From Areca catechu (lineage: Eukaryota > Streptophyta > Magnoliopsida > Arecales > Arecaceae): 64,000 nt of DNA. A program made the translations under genes and the position numbers. Under the pieces are notes generated by a model that saw only the letters and a program-made list of their open reading frames with translations, made no database searches and was not told the DNA's origin. The DNA is taken from assembly GCA_021397845.1 (NCBI GenBank), contig CM038051.1, positions 12,741,827 to 12,805,826 on the forward strand, given 5' to 3'. Each line of letters starts with the position of its first letter. Position 1 is the first letter of the stretch. Positions 55,289-64,000 of the stretch are shown piece after piece.

Positions 55289-58200
55289 GATGTCATGCAG
55301 CAAGTCTTTATGTAGTGTTTTCACCTTAATAGTTTCTACTGTTTCTTAGTAGCCCTGAATTTCAGAGGACTCAGTTTCTGTTATTGTTAATTTGCGAAGA
55401 TTTCATCTTGTTTAAGTTTTTTTTCCCCTCCAAAATGACAATGCAAGAAGTATCTCTAAGTTGATCAAACTGGTGGTAGATTTATTCTTATTATGTTTAC
55501 GTGTTCGTGTGATGGGAAGATGGCATGTGTGGATTGCATATGATGTGCTACTATGTTAAATGTGCATGCCGCATCAGTTGAGCTGATTACATATCATGGA
55601 TGTTTGCAATTGTCTCGTGGGAGTTCATTCGTGTGAATCAACATGACTTCAACTTTAGACTATTGCAGCCACTGATGGTTGCCTTTGTCTCCAAAGAAAG
55701 TTTAGTCATTGACGAGGCATCTGAAGGCAGAGTTTTTCTTTAAACAGTAGTTTCTGTGCCATGCTGTGACTTGTGTTGTTCAAATATGTTTGGCAAAATT
55801 ATTTCTTGTGCTATCAGTTACGGTATATCGAAGATATTTGAATGTCATTTGCTCCAATATGCAGCAGTCACGATGCCATGCATGTACTTAAATCAAAATT
55901 ATTTTGTCTTTGAATCGTCTATGAATCCTAACTGGTGTTTGATAAAATTTATCCAGATTTGTTCTATTATCAGCTCGGGTTCTGGGAGTTCAAATTGGTT
56001 GTAGATGGTCTTTTGTGATCTTAACTTTTGCTTTCTCATTTCTGTGCTGCAGCTGACATTAGAGGCGTCCGGCAAAGTGCCGGACATCAAGGAATTAAAT
56101 GTTGCAGCTGGTGCTACAACAACACGTAAGGATGGCAATGGGTGTCAGGGTGTGGGTGTACGCATGGCCTCCTAGTTCACCTTGGTACAACTACTCCACA
56201 CCCATGGCCTCCTAGTTCACCTTGTTCCGACCACTGTTGGTTCCCCTTTCTAGGGTGCCATGTATTAAAGCAGTCAAAGCTGTTGAAGTTTATTTGCTTA
56301 CGAAACAAAGAGAGTACTGATCTGAATGGCTAAGAGGTCTTCAGCATTGGCGTATCTCGATATCTTATTTTGAAATTATCATTTTTAAACCAGTCTTAAC
56401 AAGTTGGATATTAAGAAAATACTCTTAAGAGGATGGGATGTCAAGACAAATCAGAAAATTCATGGTGTTTTGCATATATTTCTTGTAAGAAAGTGCTTAT
56501 GTTCCTAGTTCTCTCTTATGAGAATGTTCGCCATGCTATTAGGCAATTTCATCTCTTGGATCGTTTCTTCAAATATGTTCTTTAAGTGCTGGATTGTTAT
56601 GCGCACCTCAGAAAAGTGCGGAAGCGTATACATGTAGGTACGAATTTATGTTTGTATGTCATGTATTTAGTATAATATTCAATGTAGTATAGATGCAATT
56701 TTCAGATTTTTGGTGGGAATATATAATTCCACCTTTTTAAGGCTCAGTACTCAAATAAGGGATTCTTAAAAGATGAAATGTTGAAATTTTTAAAAAAACT
56801 TATACCCATTTCCTTTTAAAATACCTGAATGGTTGTTTTTGACTTTTTGGAACTAATGGAAGGTTTTGCTTTCAACATTTTATCAGGTTGTGTAGGTGGA
56901 AGTGACCCTGGCGCAAACGTGGCCGGGTAGGTTGTTGATTCTGCGGTTTTAATAGATGCAATTGGCATCACCTGTGATGTCCGAGTATGGTTATAGAAAT
57001 TAATTAATGGGCAAAATTTGGATGTAATTCGTTTAACCTACTATATCACCTGATCTCATTGTCAGGGTAAAATGTTATATGCTAATATATAAAAAAATGT
57101 GAATTATGATACAGTGGCCGCTGGTGACTTATTTATTGGATGTATTGCTCAAAGATATCTCTGTCCGTGCACCTTGTTACGAATCATCTTGCTAACTCCT
57201 GCCTTCTCCAAAGATATCTCTGTCCGTGCACCTTGTTACGAATCATCTTGCTAACTCCTGCCTTCTCCATTTGTCCTCGTGGTGAAAGCGCTCCTTAGAA
57301 CCCTGTGACTTCGGGCTAGATAAGCAATAATAATCTAGTTGCTTATCAAGTGATATAGAATGACTTTTGCTTAATAGTGATGAGCTTTGTAATGTATTTG
57401 TGAGGATCTATATGGATCGATATGTTTTTTGTTTTACATTGATTATATATTGTATAGATCTTGAATACGTATTTGGGATCAAGAAATTCAAATAATATTT
57501 TTTGACTGGATTTTTTGGATAAGGTCCTGAGTTGTTGCAGATGGTTTCTTATTAAGTTCAACCTGTGGTTCATGTGAACTACAGGATTCTATAGTATGGA
57601 CCTATAAGAATTGATCATGAGCCATTTATCATATTTGTGATTAAATTTGATGATTTTAGTACTTATGAAAAAAATTACATAAATTGTGACCATTAATATA
57701 AATAGAATATCATAATTTAAATAGAAAAAGTATGCAAGGATCTATATAGATATGCTTTTAGTTTCATATTGATTATATACTAGGTAAATATTAAGTATTC
57801 ATACATGATCAGAAAATTTTATAATATTTTTTGACTAGTTTTTTTGAATGAAAATATGAGTTGTTACAATATTCTGACCAAGAAACAGAAGAAGAAGAAA
57901 AAGGAAATGTGAATTAAATTCATTACTAAGCCAAAATTTATTGCTACTACTATGTATAAAGTATTCTACCTGAAACACGTATTATTAAGATAGAATAGAC
58001 CACGAAGAAATTGTGCCTAAGTACCTATATTAGCTTGCTTTTGACAGTCGAAACAGTTGCTGCTACATATTTTAGATGAGTGCTTAACACAAGCTACATA
58101 GTTAATTTGGCAAATATTATGTCTAAGAGCCTAGCACTTGCCTAGCAACGGTTGCCTGGTTCCCAATTCCAAATTCGTTCATAGACTAATTCAATGACAA

Positions 58201-59195
58201 TTATCTATGGGGGTGATAAAATTTTTACATCTTGGTCATCTTACCTTAGCCGGTTGTGAGAGATCCATAAACGGTAATGAGGTTGCGTTAATGGCTGAAA
58301 TTGAGCCAGGCATGATTACTGTACGATCTAAGACAAAAAGCCTGAGAAAGGTGTAGCATAATTACAATATCTGTAGTAAGATTCTCGTAGTATATAAACA
58401 TGGGTCCCATTTTCTTTCAGGTATCCTAAAAGGTTATTTTAAGAGAGAGATCTTCTTGTGTGAAATTATCTGAAGTTTGAACTCTTGAAGATATCTGAAT
58501 TTTTGGCAATTCAAGTTGAGTTTAAAATTTTTTGACGCCAAACAAAAGGATCTGACGACACCCCGATATCCCCATAAATTTATAGGATAAAAAATTTTAC
58601 ATTACTATTCGATGTCCACAGGAGCCTCTACTTAGGATTGAAAATGGTTCGGATATTATGTTACTAAATTTGTTTGCATATCTAGACTGATTTGGGCAGT
58701 AATCCCTAGATTCGGTCACTCCATATTGTATATGGTCAATCCATACTGTATATAGTATGATTTTTTTATTTTTATTTTTATACAAACTTATCATTTTACC
58801 GCGGTGACAACATTGGCACCTATTATATAAATACTTATTCAAAATATAGTTATTACAAATATATTATATCATTTTATATTTTAATAATTAATTATGTAAA
58901 AATTTGATCTGCTTTGATAAAAATGAATAATTATATTTTATTATTTATAATCCTTTGAAGTATCTTTGTTTTAAATATTTAAAAATATCAATAATTTTAA
59001 TATGTATATATAATTTAAAATAGATAAAGCACGATTCTTTTTATCTATGCTGAAACTAAGTAGCAGTAACGATGTTTAATATAGTACCTCTTATTATATA
59101 TTTTATTTAAATAATTTTAATTTTTTATATAAATTAGTTCTAAATCGTTAATCAAATTGATCTCTTATATAAATAATTTTAATTTTAATTTTTAT
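55254..59195. other. 3' UTR and intergenic DNA after the KH gene
   Basis: The first few hundred bases are the probable 3' UTR. After this come an isolated exon-like stretch near 56053-56127, a duplicated CATGGCCTCCTAGTTCACCTTG (56164 and 56203), a 59 bp tandem duplication (57150-57267) and diverged repeats around GGATCTATAT-GAT (57405-57545 and 57740-57875). 58840-59190 is AT-rich. No gene is supported. Confidence 0.6.
57150..57267. repeat. Perfect 59 bp tandem duplication
   Basis: The 59 bp unit beginning CAAAGATATCTCTGTCCGTG occurs at 57150-57208 and again at 57209-57267 without a difference, which suggests recent origin. Confidence 0.93.
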
Positions 59196-59760
59196 CCTGC
59201 CGAGATCGAGCCCCCGGTCGAAGTCAGCTCCCATCTGGGGTCGAGCTCCCGGTCGAGATCGTGCTCCTGCTTTCCAGGGTTGAGCTCCTGAGATAGAGCT
59301 CCTCCATCCTGTCAAGGTCGAGCCCTCGGTCGAGGTCAACTCCCATATGGGGTTGAACTCCCGGTCGAGGTCGTGCTCCCGCTTCCCAGGGTCAAACCGA
59401 GATAGAGCTCTCCCATCCTGTCAAGGTCGAGCCCCCGACCGAGGTCAGCTCTCATCCGGAATCGAGCTCCCGGTCGAGGTCGTGCTCCCGCTTCCTGGGG
59501 TTGAGCTCCCGAGATAGAGCTCCCCCATCCTGCCGAGGTCGAGCCCCCGACCGAGGTCAGCTCCCATTCGTGGTTGAGCTCCCAACCGAGGTCGTGCTCT
59601 TGCTTCTTGGGGTCGAGCTCCCGAGATAAAGGTCCCCCATCCTGCTGAGGTCGAGCCCCCGGTCGAGGTCAGCTCCCATTCGGGGTCGAGCTCCCGGCTG
59701 AGGTCGTGCTCCCGCTTTCCGGGGTTGAGCTTCCGAGATAGAGCTCACCCATTCCCGCCA
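59196..59760. repeat. 112 bp minisatellite, about five units
   Basis: Units begin CCTGCCGAGGTCGAGCCCCC (with variants) at 59196, 59308, 59417, 59529 and 59641; one step is 109 bp. Each contains GGTCGAGCTCCCGGTCGAGG and GAGATAGAGCTC. Confidence 0.93.
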
Positions 59761-60700
59761 AGATCGAAGTTCTTGCCAGGAGCTAAAGGGGGGAAATCAA
59801 CAGAAGTACAGATTGTGGCATGGAAGCTCCCAGCTACCTGCAACCTTTCGGAGGTGGTGCATACCCTACCAGAAAATTCAAGCTCTGCAATACGCCATTT
59901 GCATGCTCTGTATAGTGTGTCATCCACAGGCTCCAAGCCCTGTAGCATGCCGCTACGTCAACGGCCGTGCAACCGAGGGCTTCGGCCCTCGCGACACGGA
60001 ACCTGTACCTCCTCCAAGAGGAGTATTCCATTAAGGCCCCATGCCCTGCATCACTTCGATTGACCCTCCTGGAATAGAAACGCCCCATCATGGCTCGAGG
60101 CTTAGCGGCACGACACTTGCCCCTCCCACGGGAAACTGCACCACTAGAGAGACAAGATCTGTACATGTCGACGAACATCCCCGATAGAAGGATCTCCTTC
60201 CGAGGATTGGTCCGATAGGGAAGAGGTCGCAGATAAAGGAAGACCCCTCCTGAAAGGGATACCAGGAAAGGGACAACTCAGTGAAGCCCCATACTTGGTC
60301 TGGGCCATCCTTCTTATATAAAACAGAAAAAAGGACCCTCGAGAGGGGGAAGAGGCAATGAGTAAGACTCAGAGAGCAAACGAGCAAGGAACCAGCCAAG
60401 AGAACCCGCCAGCTCTCTGATCTCCACTCTATCATGCCTTTTCATTTCTTACATCTTATCTTTCATTCTCTACGTGGGGAGATCCCAAGCTCTTCGTTAC
60501 AGAGGTTCTGTTCTCCTTGATCGTCCCAACTGACTTGATCATCGAAGTGTCCCCACCAGAATTCCCGGCTCGGGTCTCCTCTCTTTTGCAAGTCATGCTG
60601 GTCCTGGAGCCGAGCGGGGAAGAGGGTCAAGCATCCAACGGGAGCCTGACGAGTTCGCGATACATCAGAGCTACAGGCCATGATGATCCAGGCAGTAACA
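59196..60700 (+). repeat. 5' LTR (left-truncated) of the right-hand Gypsy element
   Basis: Ends GATCCAGGCAGTAACA at 60700 directly before the primer site. The late part resembles the other Gypsy LTRs only in layout (CTACAGGCCA near the end, TTTTGCAAG). The TG start is missing; the left end falls inside the tandem array. Confidence 0.75.
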
Positions 60701-60768
60701 GATTGGCATGCCAGGTAGGGGGGAGAAACGCCATTGAATGTGAAAGTTCCGGTAGCAAGTCCCCCATC

Positions 60769-62341
60769 ATGAGAAGGATACCCGTGGATATCCATGGCCC
60801 CATGGTGACAACGCGCGCACGGGAGGCTTCCTCCAACCGTACAGGGGGCCATCCTAATCGTGGCGACCCACAGAGCCTTGAGGGAGAGCTCCCCACTCCA
60901 CCATCGCCTCCTTTGACGGATCCCCAGAACACTGCACTGGCCCAGCAGGTCCATGCCCTGGCTGCGCGGTGCACCAGCTCCACCAGAGACACCGATCCCT
61001 GGCCATGTAGTAGCAGCCAGAGACACCGGTGGCCCACGCCGCCGATCCTCATACTAGCCTATGGTCCTTCTGGGAGGGGCTGTTACATGTGGCCTCCCAC
61101 CTATGGGGAGACCATCAGACGGTCGGGAAGAAGCAGCATGATGGCTCGACCGGCCGGGAGAGTCGCTCTTCGACCTCGGACCATGGGCACGCTCGCACTA
61201 ACGGCATTGGCATGGTCGGGAACTCAAGCGAGAGTTCCTCCACTCCACGCCCCCTTCACCCTTGACGGCCTTCGTCAAAGGGTCCACAGACGAGGCCATA
61301 TGCCACCAAGCAGAAAGGTGCCTTGAAGAGCAAGAGCGCAAGCTGGCTGACCTGTCTCATCGATTTGCTGAGATTCAGGGCTCCCCTAGTGAGCCCGTGG
61401 GTTATGACACTTGTCTGCCCTTCTCTCGCAGAATCTAAGAGGAGCCGATCCCTAGCCGGTTCTGCATGCCTCTGGTTGACCTCTACAATGGGACAACTGA
61501 TCCCCTGGATCACCTGGAAAGCTACAAGACCCTCATGAGGGTCTAAGGGGCCACCGATGCTCTCCTCTGTATTGCCTTCTCGGCCACCCTCCAGAAGGCT
61601 GCTTGAGCCTGGTTCTCCAGTCTCGAGTCAGAAAGCATTGACTCTTTCGCACAGTTAGAGAAAAAGTTCATGACGGACTTTGATGCCTGCAGAAAGGTGC
61701 CACGTGAAGCTGATAGTCTCTTCTCGATTCACTAGTAGGACCAAAAGCCTCTTCAGGACTATGTGTCCTGGTTTATAATTGCCATCCTAAAGACCTATCA
61801 CCTCGACAAGCCAGTCACCATGCTAGCCCTGAAGAGGGGGCTCAAGACCTCCCGCTTCACCTACTCCCTTGATAAGAAGCCTTCAAAAACTTATTCGGAG
61901 CTCCTCCTATGGGCCCACAAGTACATCCATGTGGAGGAGGCCGACCATACTAGGAGGGAGCTGGACGGGAGGCCATTGAAGAGACAGGACATGAGGGAAG
62001 CATCTGGCCCCCCAGCCCCGAAGGCTATGCTGGCCCCACGATCAGGGGCCAGGCCCAGAGTCGACCCTACTAAGGAAGAAAAGCTCACTCCTCTCCTTGC
62101 CCTGAAAGCAAAGATATTGATGGAGATCGAGGGTAAGCGCTTCCTGTATCGTCCTCCCCTGCTAAGGCCATCTGCTGGATGCGACAGATCCCGCTACTGC
62201 TGCTTCCACCAAGACCACGACCACGACACTGAGGAATGCTGCCACCTGAAGAGGAAGATAAAAGATCTGATCAAGCATGGCTATCTTGGGAAGTACGTGG
62301 AGGGAGGGGCTATTCTAGTAGCCCAGAATGAAGAGCCCTGA
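60769..62341 (+). pseudogene. Gypsy gag polyprotein, decayed
   Basis: Start MRRIPVDIHGPMVTTRAREA, a Pro-rich stretch, a frameshift before about 61300, then the gag core: LYNGTTDPLDHLESYKTLM (about 61480-61535), AFSATLQKAA, AWFSSLESESIDSFAQLEKK and MTDFDACRKVP. Then LQDYVSWF and a long open run (61763-62341). That run holds the basic zinc-knuckle-like region CCFHQDHDHDTEECCHLKRK and IKDLIKHGYLGKYV. In-frame stops after SRRI, after LMRV, after QKAA and twice after FSIH mark it as dead. Gag would form the particle shell and bind element RNA. Confidence 0.85.
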
Positions 62342-64000
62342 CTGCTTGCCATTGATAACCTCTGTCTCTACCAGATGAAGCTGAACCCCGTCAAATGCGC
62401 ATTTGGCATTGCGGCAAGAAAGTTCCTGGGGTTCATGGTCACCCAAAGGGGATAGAGGCCAACCCTGAGAAGATCTAGGCAATCACCGACATGAGGCACC
62501 CTGTCTCCAAGAAGGAGGTTCAGCACCTGACTGGGTGCATAGCAGCATTAAGCCATTTCATCTCACGTTCTGTCGAGCGCTGCCAGCCTTTCTTCAAGGT
62601 GCTGCGCAAGATGCACGACTTCATCTGGACGGATGAGTTCCGGGAGGCCTTCGAGGTGTTGAAGAAGCTTCTCACCTCCTCGTCATTGCTATCCAGGCCG
62701 GAGCCCGGGAAAGAGCTCTCCTTGTACCTAGTGGTCTCACTGGAGGCGGTCAGCTCAGTGCTAGTCTGCACTGACAAGGATGGCACCCAGCAACCAGTTT
62801 ACTACACCAGCAAGTTGCTCCGCGATGCTAAAACCATGTACACTCGATCCAAAAAGATTATCTTTGTACTCATTGTATCTACGCAGCATCTCAGGTCCTA
62901 TTTTCAAGCGTATCCGATCGCTGTCCTCATCGACCAGCCTCTGAGGGCCATCCTAAGTCACCCTGACATGTCGGGGCGCCTAGCCAAGTAGGCAATAAAG
63001 CTCAACGAGTTCGATATCACCTACCATCCACGATCGATGCAAAAGGTGCAGGTCCTTGCTGATTTCTTGGTAGAGTGCGCCTGGGCGACCGAAGACTTGG
63101 AGGAGGTGCAACAGCAAGCCAAACCCGGGCGGGACCCGACCCCGGGAGCGATGACATGGATCCTCCACGTTGACGGTGCATCCAACACCGGAGGAAGTGG
63201 AGCCGGGCTCATCCTTGGCAACCTCAACGGAGTCATCGCTGAATGCGCCATGCATTTTTTCTTTAAGGCAACCAATAATCAGGTTGAGTACGAGATGCTC
63301 CTTATGGAATTGAAGGTGTCCCGCGAGCTAGGTGTAAAGTGCCTGAAGGTCTTCACGGACTCACAGCTCATGGTGGGCCAGGTCTCCGGCGAGCATGAAG
63401 CTTGAGTTCCATAATGGCGAAGTATCTAGATAAGGTACACTCATACACAGTGAACCTCCAGTACTTCAGCATTTTTCACATTCCTCGAGTGGAGAATGCC
63501 CGAGCCGATGTCCTCCCTAGACTAGCAATCCTACCAGATTCGTTGCTGGGGCATACCTTCATCGAATACCTGGAGACCCCTAGCTTCGAGTCCGCAGTAA
63601 AGGTCCAATAGGTCACCTCCAAGGATAGCTGAATGGACCCCTATATCAAATACATTACCACCGACACCCTATCCAAAGATCGTAAGGAAGCCGACCTCCT
63701 CAAGAAGAAGGCTGCGCAGTATGTGTTGATGGATGGGCAGTTCAATCAGAGGTCTTACTTGTACCCCCTACTGAAGTGCTTGAAGCCCTCAGAAGCTACC
63801 TACGTGCTCCAAGATATATACAAGGCATCTACGGGAATCACATGGGCGGCACTACTCTAGCTTACATTGCACTCTGGCAAGGATACTTTTAGGAGACCAT
63901 GCAGGAGGATGCCATCAATTTTGTGAGAAAATGTGACCGTTGTCAACATCACGCTCATATCCAGCATCGGTCGGCTGCCCCGCTCTCCTAGCTATCAGCT
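62342..64000 (+). pseudogene. Gypsy pol fragment: RT thumb, RNase H, archaeal-like RNase H, integrase zinc finger
   Basis: Follows gag with no gap. Landmarks in order: LNPVKCAFGIAARKFLGFMV (RT thumb, 62381-62443), VSKKEVQHLTGCIAALSHFI, then connection and first RNase H (LYLVVSLEAVSSVLV, QPVYYTSKLLRDAKTMYTR). Next is the second RNase H, WILHVDGASNTGGSGAGLIL to VEYEMLLMELK and VFTDSQLMVGQ (63157-63390). Then a spacer and the integrase HHCC region (ITWAALL frame change, FVRKCDRCQHH). Protease and the RT palm with its YVDD-type motif are absent. In-frame stops occur in RT, after GRLAK, after GEHEA, in the spacer and in integrase. The integrase core lies beyond the window. Confidence 0.88.

Larger units (their letters stand above)
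59196..64000 (+). mobile_element. Ty3/Gypsy (Tat-type) retrotransposon, 5' part, right end outside window
   Basis: LTR remnant with a 112 bp array (59196-60700), primer-site-like TTGGCATGCC at 60703, gag from 60769, then RT thumb, two RNase H domains and the start of integrase. A second, archaeal-like RNase H after the normal one marks the Tat lineage. Protease and the RT catalytic region are deleted, and stops are numerous. Confidence 0.88.

Noticed and set aside
1..64000. CRISPR arrays, operons or bacterial defence genes
   Set aside because: The spliced genes and retrotransposons show plant nuclear DNA; the regular repeats seen are LTR minisatellites without spacers.

Overview
The window is nuclear DNA from a flowering plant, most probably a monocot. 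I suspect a palm from the gene and repeat content, but the sequence alone does not prove this. The evidence is spliced genes with GT-AG introns up to 7.2 kb, GC-rich first exons followed by AT-rich introns, and intergenic space filled with LTR retrotransposons (Ty1/Copia including a Sirevirus, and Ty3/Gypsy of Tat type) and small non-autonomous DNA transposons.

Three host genes are supported. (1) The left edge (1-3795, minus) carries the 5' part of a PP2A B/B55 regulatory subunit: four coding exons in frame, 144 codons, running off the window. (2) At 17750-25585 (plus) lies the complete two-exon gene for the mitochondrial complex I subunit NDUFS7/PSST (212 aa), with a 7.2 kb intron holding a small Copia element and a hAT-like MITE. 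(3) At 46140-55253 (plus) lies a seven-exon gene for an FUBP/KSRP-like protein with two KH domains (721 aa) and a long Gln/Pro/Gly/Tyr-rich tail. All three have a telo-box-like AAACCCTA-type motif within about 200 bp of the start codon.

Repeats by region: 4.1-9.1 kb is AT-rich, with a 151/130 bp duplication, two copies of a Harbinger-like AT-rich element and a 272 bp tandem duplication. 9.1-14.2 kb shows almost nothing recognisable except a foldback. 14200-15755 is a solo Gypsy LTR (minus) with a perfect CCTAG target duplication and nine internal 69 bp repeats. 25.6-30.9 kb holds a local duplication split by a GAA microsatellite, a second hAT-like element and unclassified repeat-like DNA. 31466-37455 is the 3' half of a Sirevirus (minus): decayed RT/RNase H, a nearly complete env-like ORF, a cluster of polypurine tracts and the 3' LTR. 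It is fused at about 37450 to a pol-less Gypsy element (to 44101, plus) that has only a gag remnant and a decayed antisense ORF between its LTRs. 59196-64000 is a third Gypsy copy (plus) with gag, RT thumb, two RNase H domains and the start of integrase. Its protease and RT catalytic core are deleted.

The host genes have unrelated functions (phosphatase targeting, respiration, RNA binding) and do not form a pathway. I found no convincing new biological system. The most distinctive signals are the antisense ORF kept in a pol-less Gypsy element, related LTRs carrying different minisatellites around one shared core motif, and a repeated CGAGTCGACTCG-like motif present both in the Sirevirus LTR and upstream of its env-like ORF.
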